Assembly (NCBI GenBank): GCA_963743825.1
Contig: CAVURC010000004.1
Location: 62,001-126,000, forward strand
From: Sva-07 sp963743825
GTDB taxonomy: Bacteria; Actinomycetota; Acidimicrobiia; Acidimicrobiales; Ilumatobacteraceae
Length of the DNA stretch: 64,000 bases
Direction: 5' to 3'
Position numbers and translations under genes: made by a program. This document shows positions 1 to 8,784 of the stretch, one piece after another (position 1 is the stretch's first letter; every line of letters begins with the position of its first letter). Under the pieces are notes generated by a model, which ran no database searches, was not told the origin of the DNA, and saw nothing but the letters and a program-made list of their open reading frames with translations.

Positions 1-845
1 ACCGCCGTCAGGCGCGCCAACCGATGGGTCCGAACCGTGATGAGGTACTCGCCCGCCAGTGCCGCGCCGGCATGCGAGCCCAGTCCGGCGTGGACCACCG
101 GGTGACCGTCGACGAACGACAGGTCGGGGTCGTCCCAGCGACGACGCAGGTCGGCTCCCTCTTCATCGTGGGCGGAGAACGCAACCCATGCGGGATGCAC
201 ACCTGCCGCACCATCGTCGACGAGGTAGATGGTCACCTGTTCCCAATCGCCCTCGTGGTCGTTCACGCCGTACGCACGAGAGCGCCAGTCATTGAAGAAG
301 GAGAAGAACCAGTACTGCAGGACGACGTAGCCGGCGCTGCGCACGACGCGCCCGTAGTAGGGGTGGTCGCCGTGGTCCGGCCGGTCGCGGTCGAGCAGTG
401 CAGCAGCTGCCTGAGCGCCACGCGGGGTGCGACCACGAGCGAGGAGCGACACCCGACCCGCAGCGTCGACGAGTCGGGTGAGTACCCCCACACGGCCGAG
501 TCGGGTCTCCGGCCGGAATCGCGGGCGATCTCGTCGGCGTTGCCACGCGAAGTAGTCGGCGCGGCTGGGTCGACTGCCGACCAGACGGAGGTAGTGCCGG
601 GCCTGGTGCCCGTCCGTCAGCTCGACGAGCCGATCCACGTCGAGCGTGCCCTGCGCGGCCACGAGCCGTTTGTCGGACGGCCCCGTTCGTTCCCAGAGCT
701 CGGCGACTCTGACGAATGACTCGATCGACGCCGGCAGGAAGTACTCGCCCTCGTTGAACCGGACGATGGGCTCGAAACGCTGCAGCAGGGCCAGATCACG
801 AGCTGCGGTCTCCGCGCCTCCCGTGCGATCATCGGCCGCTGACAT
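1..845 (-). CDS. Vps62-like (DUF946-type) protein, C-terminus cut by window edge
   Basis: An open frame reads leftward from an ATG at 845 to the window edge without a stop, giving at least 281 residues. The second half carries a run resembling Vps62/DUF946 proteins: aromatic QYWFFSFFNDW, then HEGDWEQVTIYL, and later PVVHAGLGSHAG. In that family these residues form a conserved core of unknown biochemical function. The N-terminal ~100 residues contain no motif I recognise. It diverges from the ferritin-like gene starting at 917. The family assignment rests on these motifs only; no signal peptide or membrane segment is evident. Confidence 0.6.
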   Translation of the reverse strand, partial: MSAADDRTGGAETAARDLALLQRFEPIVRFNEGEYFLPASIESFVRVAELWERTGPSDKRLVAAQGTLDVDRLVELTDGHQARHYLRLVGSRPSRADYFAWQRRRDRPRFRPETRLGRVGVLTRLVDAAGRVSLLARGRTPRGAQAAAALLDRDRPDHGDHPYYGRVVRSAGYVVLQYWFFSFFNDWRSRAYGVNDHEGDWEQVTIYLVDDGAAGVHPAWVAFSAHDEEGADLRRRWDDPDLSFVDGHPVVHAGLGSHAGAALAGEYLITVRTHRLARLTA

Positions 846-916
846 GCGGGCAACGTAGTGCGTCGGCGTGATGATGCGGCAAGATGTGACCTACCCCGAT
901 CCGTTTGGAGCTCGCA

Positions 917-1360
917 GTGCACACCATCATCGACACCGAGGCCGTCAACCCCGTGCTCAACGACATTCTCAAGGCCGAACTCTCGGGGGTTGTGCGCTAC
1001 ACGCACTACTCGCTCGTGATCACGGGGCCCAACCGACTCCCGTTGGTCGACTTCATGAAGGCGCAGGCCGCCGAGTCGTTGCTGCACGCCCAGCAGGCCG
1101 GTGAGATCCTGACCGGGCTCGGTGGTCATCCCGAGCAGGGGATCGCCCCGATCGAGGAGTCGCACGATCACGCCATCGACGCGATCCTGCGTGAGTCGAT
1201 CGTGCACGAGCGTCGGGCCCTCGATCTGTACCGCCAGCTGCTCACGCTGACCGAGGGAAGTTCGATCTACCTCGAGGAGTATGCGCGGGGCCAGATCGGC
1301 CAGGAAGAACTGCACGTGATCGAGATGAACAAGCTGCTTCGCGACTACTCCATTGCGTGA
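917..1360 (+). CDS. Ferritin-like (bacterioferritin-type) protein
   Basis: A 147-residue all-helical protein of the ferritin-like superfamily, expected to bind a di-iron centre and store or oxidise iron. Carboxylate/histidine helices are visible: LKAELSGVVRYTHY, AQAAESLLHAQQAGE, ESIVHERRALDLY and GQEELHVIEM. The GTG at 917 is preferred over an upstream TTG (905) because GGAG at 907-910 lies six bases before it. The length is slightly short of classical bacterioferritin (about 158), and no haem-ligating methionine is assured. The gene for a small 2Fe-2S protein begins ten bases downstream, which suggests an iron-handling pair comparable in logic to bacterioferritin with its ferredoxin partner; that pairing is inferred. 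Confidence 0.85.
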   Translation: MHTIIDTEAVNPVLNDILKAELSGVVRYTHYSLVITGPNRLPLVDFMKAQAAESLLHAQQAGEILTGLGGHPEQGIAPIEESHDHAIDAILRESIVHERRALDLYRQLLTLTEGSSIYLEEYARGQIGQEELHVIEMNKLLRDYSIA

Positions 1361-1370
1361 CGCGCTCGTC

Positions 1371-1701
1371 ATGGCGAAGCATTCACGAGCACCCGAGATC
1401 GGGCTGTGTACGGGCAAGGACTGTCGGCGGTCGGACGGGTTCAGGACCGTCCAGCGGGAATTGGATCGCGTCGTGCACGGTGGTCGAACTGCCGTGCCTC
1501 GACGTGTGTGACGGCGCCGTGGTGGTGTTGTCGCCGCGTGACGAGCCGGTCGTGATCGAGCGGGTCCGCAACCGGGCAATGGCGCTCGAGATCATCGACC
1601 ACGTCACGAGTGACGCACCGCTGACCGCTCGATTACGCAAACGCCGCCTCGGTGGCGCCAAGCGCACGAAGGCGTTGCGACGCGTCAGCCGGGCGGTCTG
1701 A
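1371..1701 (+). CDS. Thioredoxin-like 2Fe-2S ferredoxin (apparent frameshift)
   Basis: Two overlapping frames together make a small thioredoxin-like [2Fe-2S] protein. The first, from ATG 1371, contains IGLCTGKDCRRSDGF (Cys-x4-Cys) but stops early at the tga ending at 1504. The second holds VVELPCLDVCDGAVVV (Cys-x3-Cys) and runs to a stop at 1701. Together these are the four cluster-ligand cysteines of the family. Reading through needs removal of one base between about 1462 and 1485. The gene follows the ferritin-like gene by ten bases and probably shares its transcript. The basic C-terminus (KRRLGGAKRTKALRR) lies outside the usual fold. I consider the gene intact in the organism and the shift an artefact. 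Confidence 0.7.
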
Positions 1702-1704
1702 TCG

Positions 1705-2112
1705 TCACGCGGTGCGGGCGATGTGGAACGCGGGGATCACCCGCGGCGCAGCTGACGTGATGTAGTCGCCGAACTGGGGCATGAGCTCGGCCTGCGCACG
1801 CAGCTTGGCCTGTCCTTCGTCCTCGGGGAGTTCGGTGACGGTCGCCTCGAAGGTCTCCACGCCGAACTCGACGGTGATGTTCGGGTTCGCCTTCAGGTTG
1901 AAGTACCAGTCGGGATTCGTGGGGGCCCCGCCCTTCGAGGCGAACACGTACAGGTCGTCACCTTCGACGAGTGTCACGAGCGGGATCTCGCGCACTTCGC
2001 CCGACTTGGCGCCGATCGTGTGGAGGATCACCAAGGGGTTGTCGCCGAACTGAGCGGCCTTGCCGCCGGTTGCCCGGAACTCGGCGATGATCTGTGCATT
2101 CCAGTCGTTCAT
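1705..2112 (-). CDS. Deazaflavin (F420)-dependent nitroreductase family protein
   Basis: A 135-residue split-barrel protein of the DDN-type nitroreductase/quinone reductase family, which in actinobacteria uses coenzyme F420. Family signatures include ILHTIGAKSGEVREIPLV, GGAPTNPDWYFNLKANP and the conserved ending region PQFGDYITSAAPRVIPAF. Start chosen at the ATG of MNDWNAQIIAEFRATGG, the usual N-terminus; a frame extension upstream has no family similarity. The stop lies four bases past the convergent ferredoxin gene's end at 1701. It lies at the downstream end of the minus-strand acyl-CoA cluster, 60 bases after the preceding gene, so cotranscription is possible. Confidence 0.85.
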   Translation of the reverse strand: MNDWNAQIIAEFRATGGKAAQFGDNPLVILHTIGAKSGEVREIPLVTLVEGDDLYVFASKGGAPTNPDWYFNLKANPNITVEFGVETFEATVTELPEDEGQAKLRAQAELMPQFGDYITSAAPRVIPAFHIARTA

Positions 2113-2172
2113 TCCGCGGGAGTGTACCGAAGGTACTTGAGAACGCAACGATTGTGATCGCAATTCTGTGAG

Positions 2173-2445
2173 TCAGATCGTGACGCGGCGCTCGAACACG
2201 AACTCGTACTCCAGGTAGTTGTTGAGGTGCTCCTCGCCCGGCAGCGGTGGGGTCAGCTGCGACGACTGCAACAACATCCAGCCGTCGCGGAGCGCAGCGA
2301 CACCGCTCGAGTACGGAGGCGAGGCCTCGGGAAGTTCGGGTCCGGCACCGTCGGCGCCATCGTGGAATGCCCACCCGACCGTCCCGGAGTCGAGCGCGGA
2401 CCCGCTTGCCCAGAGGTACAGGATCTGCTGGCGCTGCGTGCTCAC
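2173..2445 (-). CDS. Conserved hypothetical protein coupled to PhyH
   Basis: A 90-residue protein starting with a GTG that overlaps the stop of the PhyH gene (GTGA overlap), implying translational coupling. It begins MSTQRQQILYLWASG and ends LEYEFVFERRVTI. The central GVAALRDGWMLLQSSQL reads like a helix followed by a strand. No signal peptide, membrane segment or metal motif is seen and I do not recognise a named domain. The coupling suggests a role tied to the dioxygenase, but no function can be assigned. Confidence 0.6.
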   Translation of the reverse strand: MSTQRQQILYLWASGSALDSGTVGWAFHDGADGAGPELPEASPPYSSGVAALRDGWMLLQSSQLTPPLPGEEHLNNYLEYEFVFERRVTI

Positions 2446-3311
2446 GAGTTCGCGACCAGGGCGGCGCGCCCTTCGAGGCGTGTCAGGTAGTGGTCGACGT
2501 CGTAGGTGTCGTCGCCGGTGAGGTAGCGCCACAACCGGGCGCGCTGCACCTGCTCGTTGCGGTAGTCGGTGACGCTCATCCACGGGTGCCACGTGCGGAA
2601 GATCTGAGCCACGCTGTCGGGCAGGATCCGGGCGAAGATGTGGTCGGACGGAGGGTTGTGCAGGTCCGGGAGGTCGTCGGTGTTCCAGAGGCGGACCTGC
2701 GCCACGGTGGGGTTCAGTCGAACCTTGTGCATCCAGCGGTGCCCATCGCCGGGGTTGGGTTGGCCGGCGTGCCACAGGCCGTGGTGGAAGACCACGACGG
2801 TGCCGGCCGAACCTGAGAACTGCTGCTCGCCAGTGATGTGCTGGTATCGATCGAGACCCGACGACCGGACGCGCCGCAGGTGGCTTCCGGGAACGAATCG
2901 TGTGCCACCCTCGCCTGGCGCAACGTCGTGCGGGTACCAGAACAGTTGGATGTCGAACGTCGGGTCGTCCGAATCCGTGATCGCGTCGACGTGGAGCGGT
3001 TGCGTGTACCTGGCGTGGGGCGCGATGTGGTGCGTCCAGTCGTGGTCGAACCTCGGGTTGGGACCGACGAACGACTCGATGATGCCGTGGATCTGCGGGA
3101 GCCGGAGATACTCCCCGATGACCGACGGCGGCGGGTAGCAGTCATCGAGCAGCGTGCCGGTGTGGGGAGGCTTCATCCCGCTGGGCGTGAGTCGCTCGGC
3201 TTCGAGCTGCTGCATCTCGGCAATGGCGCGCTCGTTGATGTCGTCGGGCACGATCGAGTCGAACCGGATGAACCCGTTGGCGACGAACTGCGCCATCTGT
3301 CGTGTGGTCAA
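2442..3311 (-). CDS. Phytanoyl-CoA dioxygenase family protein (PhyH)
   Basis: A 289-residue Fe(II)/2-oxoglutarate oxygenase of the PhyH family. The metal-binding HxD is in YTQPLHVDAITDSDD; the distal His is in VVFHHGLWHAGQPNP, and a likely 2-oxoglutarate Arg follows in WMHKVRLNPT. The N-terminus MAQFVANGFIRFD is typical of PhyH. The TTG at 3311 is the annotated start; ATG 3296 is an alternative, and an out-of-frame ATG with a plausible N-terminus lies just upstream, so the 5' end is uncertain. Substrate unknown; the neighbouring acyl-CoA enzymes hint at an acyl or terpenoid substrate, but many PhyH proteins act on unrelated small molecules. Confidence 0.85.
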   Translation of the reverse strand: MTTRQMAQFVANGFIRFDSIVPDDINERAIAEMQQLEAERLTPSGMKPPHTGTLLDDCYPPPSVIGEYLRLPQIHGIIESFVGPNPRFDHDWTHHIAPHARYTQPLHVDAITDSDDPTFDIQLFWYPHDVAPGEGGTRFVPGSHLRRVRSSGLDRYQHITGEQQFSGSAGTVVVFHHGLWHAGQPNPGDGHRWMHKVRLNPTVAQVRLWNTDDLPDLHNPPSDHIFARILPDSVAQIFRTWHPWMSVTDYRNEQVQRARLWRYLTGDDTYDVDHYLTRLEGRAALVANS

Positions 3312-3357
3312 CCGATGGTCCGTCCGTCATCGTGCGATTCTGCCAGACCTTGCAACA

Positions 3358-3370
3358 GGGGTCAGACCCC
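3358..3370. repeat. GGGGTCAGACCCC palindrome, copy 1
   Basis: A perfect 13-bp palindrome (GGGGTC-A-GACCCC) in the gap between the enoyl-CoA hydratase stop (3410) and the PhyH start (3311). Related copies lie at 18041, 20696, 50768 and 51246. Here the left flank is TTGCAACA, similar to the TTGCATCA flank of the copy at 18041. Confidence 0.8.
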
Positions 3371-3409
3371 GAATGTGACACCGCCATGCGCAGAGTTCGC
3401 GAGTCGGGA

Positions 3410-4235
3410 TCACAGCCCGTTCCACACCGGTGGTCGCTTCTCCGACGAACGCAGTGCGGGCCTCTGCCGTGTCACCGGTCGAGCTGCACATGATCTGGGT
3501 CCGGTTCTCGATGTCGAGTGCGTGACGCAGCGACGGGGCGTCCAGCGTCTGCCACATGGTCTCCTTGGTCATCCACGTCGCGAACGGCGCGTTCGCACGG
3601 ATCAGGCGGGCCGTCTCGAGCGCCCGCTCGACTTCGGAGCCGGGCTCGACGACGTCGACCACGAGACCCATCGACCGTGCCTCGTCGGCGTCGAAGATGC
3701 GGGCCGTCAGGAGCAATTCTGCCGATCGCGACGCCCCGACCAGACGCGGCAGGAAGTAGCTCGTCCCCATGTCGCAGTTCGACACGCCGATCTTCAGGAA
3801 CACTGCACCGAAGGTCGCCGCCGTCGACGCGAACCGGATGTCGGTCGCGAGGCTGAGGGCGAACCCGCCGCCGACTGCCGGACCGTTGACGGCGGAGATC
3901 CAGGGCTTGCGCGAGCGGTGGATCCGCTCGTGCAAGGTCGCCAGGTGGTCCTGCCACATGAAGCCGCGGACCGTCGGCCCGACGGTCTCACTCCCCGGCG
4001 CGACGCCCGACGACTGGAGGTCGAGTCCGGCACAGAACCCGCGTCCCGCCCCGGTGACGATCACGGCGCGCACGTGTGGATCGAGGTCGACCAGGTCCAC
4101 CACCTGCCCCAGCTCGCCGATCATCGTCGACGTGATCGCATTGAGCCGATCGGGTCGATCGAGGGTGACGAGGAAGATGTCGTCGTCGGCCTCGGTGAGC
4201 GCGATGGTGTCGAAGGAGGGCAGGGAACGAGTCAT
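3410..4235 (-). CDS. Enoyl-CoA hydratase/isomerase (crotonase) family, frameshift near the end
   Basis: A crotonase-fold protein of about 275 residues acting on acyl-CoA thioesters. Visible motifs: VTLDRPDRLNAITS, the oxyanion-hole run AGRGFCAGLDL, and KPWISAVNGPAVGGGFALSL followed by FLKIGVSNCDMG. The native-looking frame runs to FV, then an extra base in CTTCTCCGAC (3438-3447, plus strand) shifts it. Dropping one base restores EKRPPVWNGL and a stop at 3410, the classic crotonase end; without correction the frame runs to 3327 with an unrelated tail. It lies between the CoA ligase and PhyH genes on the same strand. Beta-oxidation of an acyl-CoA is the likely role; the substrate is not evident. 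Confidence 0.85.
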
Positions 4236-4307
4236 CCCGTCATGATGGCAACGACGCCCGTCGCTGCGTGGGTCGGCCGCCTTCGCCGGGTGTGCAGTCG
4301 ACGTTGG

Positions 4308-5767
4308 TCAGCGCAGGCGGGCCGCGCGGAGTTCCGACCGGCGCACCTTGCCGGCGTCGTCGCGCAGGGGCTCGTCGACGTACTCGACCGAGCGGGGAAG
4401 CTTGTACGCCGCCAGGCGTTCGCCGAGGAAGCCGAGCAGTTCCGTGGCGGGGAGTTCGGTCTCGTCGGCCTGCACGATGGCGTGCACGAGGTTGCCGCGA
4501 TCGTCGTCGGGAAGCCCGATGACGACACACGAGTGCACCGCCGGATGCTCGTTCAAGGCCGCTTCGATCTCGGCCGGATAGATGTTCGCCCCGCCCGACA
4601 GGATCATGTCCTGCAGTCGGTCGCCGAGGTAGAGGTACCCGTCGTCGTCGAACCACCCCATGTCGCCGAGCGACTCCCAACCACCCTCGAGCGTGCGGGC
4701 GTCGGCACCGAGATACCGGTACGTCGGCGTGTCCCGCTGCGATCGCATCCAGACCTCGCCCTGCTGACCGGCCGGGAGCTCGTTGCCCTCGTCGTCGCAC
4801 ACCTTCATCTCGCCGGCGCTCACCCGTCCGACCGACCCGCGGTGCTCCAGCCATTCGGTGCCGGTGATGATGCAGACGGCCTGCCCTTCGGTGCCGGCGT
4901 AGAGCTCGTAGATGCGCTCCGGTCCCAGCCAGTCGATCCACGCCTCCTTCAGCCACGGCGGGCACGGCTCGGCGAGGTGCCACACGACCCGCAGCGACGA
5001 CAGGTCGTAGCCGAGTCGGACATCGTCGTCGAGACGCAGGATCCGTTTCATCATCGTCGGGACGAGGTACACGACGTCGACGCGGTGCCGCTCGATCGAG
5101 GCCAGCACACCCTCGGCATCGAATCGTTCGAGCAGGACGACGTGGTTGCCCTGGAGGAGCGCCTGGCACGACCAGACGGCAGGGCCGTTGTGGTACAGCG
5201 GCCCCGGTACGAGCATGCAGCCGTCGTCGGGCGGGTGCCGAGCGGCGGCGCCGCGGTCGTGTCGAACAGCGCCGGGTCGCCCGAGACGATCAGCTTCGGT
5301 CGGCCGGTCGAACCACCCGACGTCGGCGCCTTCCAAGCCGGCGAGATGGCGTCGGGCAGGGGTCCGTCGTCGAACTCGGGGCCGGGCTGATGGCCGAGCG
5401 GGAGGTGGACGATCGTGTCGGGCAGGTGCTCGAACGCCTCGTCGGGAGCGCCGATCACCACCGGCGATCCCGCCAACCCGACGATCGCGGCCAGCTCTCG
5501 TCCGGGGAGCTTCGCCGACACCGGCTGGGGGATCGCGCCGAGCTTCCAGATCGCGCAGTACGCAACGAACCAGTCGACCGAGTTCGGGACCGCGACGGTC
5601 ACGAACGACCCGTGCCCGACCCCGTGCGCCTGCAGTTCGCGGGCCAGGCGATTCGAGCGGCGATCGAGCTCCGCCCTCGTGACCGTCGAACCCGCGCAGC
5701 TCACGGCTGCCGCCTCTGGACGGGCCTCGGCGAGGTCGCGCAGCCGGGCGGGAAACGACTGGATCAT
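4308..5767 (-). CDS. Acyl-CoA synthetase (AMP-dependent ligase), frameshifted
   Basis: An ANL-superfamily ligase of about 486 residues that activates a carboxylic acid with ATP and CoA. The N-terminal part shows the nucleotide loop TSGGSTGRPKLIVSG. The C-terminal part shows YELYAGTEGQ, GDMGWFDDDGYLYLGDR, DMILSGGANIYPAEIE and the ending GKVRRSEL with the catalytic Lys. The parts lie in different frames, joined near 5230-5240 where one base is missing between PLGTRP and DDGCMLVPGPLYHNGP. ATG 5767 lies seven bases after the dehydrogenase stop, indicating an operon. Short length resembles actinobacterial FadD-type enzymes; substrate not predictable. Confidence 0.85.
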
Positions 5768-5774
5768 CGGGGGA

Positions 5775-6983
5775 TCAGTTCGACTGGGTGCCGACCTTGA
5801 GTTCACGGAAGGGCACGCCACGGTCGACGGACGGCTCACGAGGGAGTCCGAGCACACGGTCGCCGATGATGTTGCGCTGGATCTCGTCGGTTCCACCGGC
5901 GATGCTCGACTGGAAGCTGTTGAGCACGATGCGCTGCAGTTCGGCGCCGGACTCGTCGTCGGCGTCCCACGCAATCGAGCCCGGGCCGGCGAACTCGAGC
6001 GCCATCTCACGAACGCGCCATGCGATGTTCGAGCCGAAGAGTTTGCCGAGCGAGCCACCGGGCCCAGGCGTCTTGCCCGCCTTGAGTTCGTCGCGGGTCT
6101 TCATCGCCACGAGCGACTTGCAGGTCTCCATCGACCAGATCTGCATCAGCTGGTCACGTACGACCGGATTGGCGATCTGGCCGGTCGACTCGGCCGCCTT
6201 GCGCAGCATCTTGAAGTTCGGCTGGTTGATCTTGCCGGCGCCGGCGCCACCGATGGCGACACGCTCGTACATGAGCATGGCGGTGGCGAGGTTCCAGCCG
6301 TTGTTGAGATCGCCGACGAGCCAGTCCTTCGGGATACGGGCATCGGTGAAGAACACCTCGTTGAAGTGCGAGCCGCCGTCGATCTGGTGGATCGGGCGGA
6401 TCTCGACGCCCTGGCCGCGCATGTCGAGGATGAACATCGAGATACCGGCGTGCTTCACCTGGTCGGGGTCGGTGCGGGCCACCACGAGGCCGTAGTCGCT
6501 CTTGTGGGCGAGCGTGGTCCAGACCTTCTGGCCGTTGATGACCCACTCGTCACCGTCGAGTTCGGCCTTGGTCTGCAGGCTGGCGACGTCGGACCCGGCG
6601 CCGGGCTCGGAGAACATCTGGCACCACATGGTCTTGCCCGAGATGTTGTCGGCAAGGAAGCGCTCCTTCTGCTCGTGGGTGCCGTACTCGGCGAGCATCG
6701 GCATGCACATGCCGTGGGAGATGATGAACTCGCTGTCGGGCATCGGGTAGTTGCCCTTCACCTCGCGCCAGATCTTCTCGTGGGCGAGGCCCTTGCCGCC
6801 GCCGCCGTATTCGCTCGGCACCGGCAGCCCGGCGAGACCGGCTTCGGCGGCCGCAGCGAGGAACGCCTTCTGGTCGTCGAGGGTGGGGTTCTGCCCAGGC
6901 GCGAACTGCTCCATGAAGTCGACGCACTTCTGGCGGAACTCCGCTGCCTCGGCTTCGGTCAGTCCGGTGTCGGTGTCGGTCAT
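5775..6983 (-). CDS. Acyl-CoA dehydrogenase
   Basis: A 402-residue FAD-dependent acyl-CoA dehydrogenase, first step of beta-oxidation. Family motifs: the FAD/substrate run WCQMFSEPGAGSDVASL, VINGQKVWTTLAHKSDYG, and the C-terminal SFQSSIAGGTDEIQRNIIG. The start at 6983 has a strong ribosome site (GGAGG, six bases upstream). It opens the minus-strand cluster dehydrogenase, ligase, hydratase, and diverges from the MarR gene across a perfect dyad (7037-7060), which makes MarR control likely. The usual catalytic Glu cannot be placed with certainty without alignment. Confidence 0.92.
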   Translation of the reverse strand: MTDTDTGLTEAEAAEFRQKCVDFMEQFAPGQNPTLDDQKAFLAAAAEAGLAGLPVPSEYGGGGKGLAHEKIWREVKGNYPMPDSEFIISHGMCMPMLAEYGTHEQKERFLADNISGKTMWCQMFSEPGAGSDVASLQTKAELDGDEWVINGQKVWTTLAHKSDYGLVVARTDPDQVKHAGISMFILDMRGQGVEIRPIHQIDGGSHFNEVFFTDARIPKDWLVGDLNNGWNLATAMLMYERVAIGGAGAGKINQPNFKMLRKAAESTGQIANPVVRDQLMQIWSMETCKSLVAMKTRDELKAGKTPGPGGSLGKLFGSNIAWRVREMALEFAGPGSIAWDADDESGAELQRIVLNSFQSSIAGGTDEIQRNIIGDRVLGLPREPSVDRGVPFRELKVGTQSN

Positions 6984-7036
6984 GTCGGGTCCTCCAAGTA
7001 GTGGCAGCTCAGGATTGGCAGCGATCTGCAGTTGCA

Positions 7037-7060
7037 ATACTGTATGGCATCGTACAGTAT
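7037..7060. promoter_or_regulatory. Perfect inverted repeat, candidate MarR operator
   Basis: ATACTGTA and TACAGTAT (8-bp perfect arms, 8-bp spacer) lie in the 95-bp gap between the divergent acyl-CoA dehydrogenase (start 6983) and MarR gene (start 7079). The size and AT-rich palindromic character fit a MarR-family dimer site, and the repeat overlaps the promoter space of both genes. Autoregulation plus control of the degradation cluster is inferred. Confidence 0.7.
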
Positions 7061-7078
7061 GTGTCCACACCGAGCGCC

Positions 7079-7589
7079 ATGAGTACTGCCAACCTCACCA
7101 CCCACGAACTCGATTCGCCTCCTTGGCTCCGCGTCGAGTCGACACTCATGTCGACGGCGCGATTGTTGCGCGTCGCCTTCGATGCGCGGTTGGCTGCGCT
7201 CGATCTCAATCTCACGCAGGCGTCGCTGCTCGGGTACGTCGCCGAGTTCGGCACCACCACGCAGACCGATCTCGCCGATCACCTCGGTATCGGGCGTGCG
7301 GCCATCGGTTCGGTCATCGACCGGCTGCAGGCGCGTGGACTCGTCGAACGCCAGCCGAAGACCGACGATCGTCGCGTGTGGCTCGTCGCCATCACCGACG
7401 ACGGCAAGGACGATGGCCACCCGCATCGGCGAGGTCGACACCGTCCTGCGGGCCGAACTCCGCCACGGCATCGGCCGTGAGGAGCGCCAGGCCCTGGCGT
7501 GGGTGATGACCCGCCTGCAGCAGAACCTCGCCACCGCAATCGCCGCCAACCCGAACATCTCAACCACCAGTACAGGAGAACAGCAATGA
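7079..7589 (+). CDS. MarR-family transcriptional regulator (frameshifted)
   Basis: A winged-helix MarR regulator of about 169 residues. The helix-turn-helix and wing are in the first frame: TTTQTDLADHLGIGRAAIGSVIDRL then GLVERQPKTDDRRVWLVAITDDG. An extra base near 7406-7410 (AAGGACG) shifts the rest; the C-terminal dimerisation helix (EVDTVLRAELRHGIG, ending STTSTGEQQ) continues in the next frame and stops at 7589, overlapping the thiolase ATG by four bases (ATGA). That exact overlap supports the corrected reading. It is likely a repressor relieved by an acyl-CoA or related ligand, controlling both flanking operons through the dyad at 7037-7060. Confidence 0.82.
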
Positions 7590-8752
7590 CCGAAGCAGTG
7601 ATCGTCGACGCCATCCGCACCCCCGGCGGTAAGCGCAACGGCAAGTTGAAGGACCAGCACCCCGCTGCCCTCGCCGCGCACATCCTCAAGGCGCTCCAGG
7701 AGCGCAACAACCTCGATCCGGCGATGGTCGACGACGTCATCATGGGCTGCGTCATGCAGGTCGGTGAGCAGTCGCTCAACATCGGCCGCAATGCCGTGCT
7801 CGCAGCCGGCTGGCCTGAAGAGGTTCCGGCCACCACGATCGACCGCCAGTGCGGCTCGAGCCAGCAGGCGATGCACTTCGGAGCGCAGGGCGTCATGGCC
7901 GGCGCGTACGACGTGGTCGTCGCCGCCGGTGTCGAAGTCATGACCCGCACCCCCATGGGAGCATCGGTCGTGCAGGGCATGGGCTTTCCGTTCCCGAAGG
8001 AGCAGCTCGACCGGTACGCCGAGACCGGCCTGCCGCCGCAGGGCATCGGTGCCGACATGATCGCCGCCGAATACGGCATCACTCGTGAAGACCTCGATGC
8101 GTTCGGCGCACTCAGCCAGCAGCGCGCCGCCATCGCACGCGACGAGGGCCGCTTCGAGAACGAGATCGTCCCGGTCGAGGTCGAGATCGACGGCAAGGTC
8201 GAACTGATGACCGCCGACGAGGGCATCCGCGAAGGCACCACCGCCGAGACGCTCGCCAAGCTGAAGCCCGCCTTCAAGGAGGACGGCGTGATCACCGCCG
8301 GCAACTCGTCGCAGATCTCCGACGGCGCGTCGGCCGTGCTCATCATGAGCAAGGAGAAGGCCGAGGAGTTGGGCATGAAGCCACGCGCCCGATTCCACGC
8401 GTTCGCCGTCACCGGCGCCGATCCCGTCACGATGCTCAAGGGGCCGATCCCGGCCACGAAGAAGATCCTCGAGAAGAGCGGCCTGACCATCGATGACATC
8501 GACCTGATCGAGATCAACGAGGCGTTCGCCTCGGTCGTGCTCGCCTGGCAGAAGGAGACGGGCGCCGACATGAACAAGGTCAACGTCAACGGTGGCGCCA
8601 TCGCCCTCGGTCACCCGCTCGGCTGCTCGGGCACCAAGTTGATGGCGACGCTGCTCAACGAACTCGAGCGCACCGGCGGCCGCTATGGCCTGCAGGTGAT
8701 GTGTGAAGGTGGCGGTATGGCCAACGCCACCATCATCGAACGCCTCGACTGA
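7586..8752 (+). CDS. Acetyl-CoA acyltransferase (thiolase)
   Basis: A 388-residue thiolase that cleaves 3-ketoacyl-CoA in beta-oxidation. The acyl-accepting Cys is in TIDRQCGSSQQAMHF; the catalytic His in GGAIALGHPLGCSGTKL; the second catalytic Cys in LQVMCEGGGMANA. It begins MTEAVIVDAIRTPGGKRNG after AGGAGA (7574-7579), and is translationally coupled to the MarR gene. Together with the divergent dehydrogenase, ligase and hydratase it supplies most of a degradative cycle; a hydroxyacyl-CoA dehydrogenase is not present here. Confidence 0.93.
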   Translation: MTEAVIVDAIRTPGGKRNGKLKDQHPAALAAHILKALQERNNLDPAMVDDVIMGCVMQVGEQSLNIGRNAVLAAGWPEEVPATTIDRQCGSSQQAMHFGAQGVMAGAYDVVVAAGVEVMTRTPMGASVVQGMGFPFPKEQLDRYAETGLPPQGIGADMIAAEYGITREDLDAFGALSQQRAAIARDEGRFENEIVPVEVEIDGKVELMTADEGIREGTTAETLAKLKPAFKEDGVITAGNSSQISDGASAVLIMSKEKAEELGMKPRARFHAFAVTGADPVTMLKGPIPATKKILEKSGLTIDDIDLIEINEAFASVVLAWQKETGADMNKVNVNGGAIALGHPLGCSGTKLMATLLNELERTGGRYGLQVMCEGGGMANATIIERLD

Positions 8753-8784
8753 CCATCCGGGCCTCGTCGCGGGCCCCCACACTT

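Noticed and set aside
1371..1701. Programmed ribosomal frameshifting in the 2Fe-2S protein and other split genes
   Set aside because: The shifts occur in many unrelated families without a shared slippery site or downstream structure; indel error is simpler.
2838..5390. Very long plus-strand open frame (about 850 codons)
   Set aside because: It is antisense to clearly conserved PhyH, crotonase and CoA ligase genes; long antisense frames are common in high-GC DNA.
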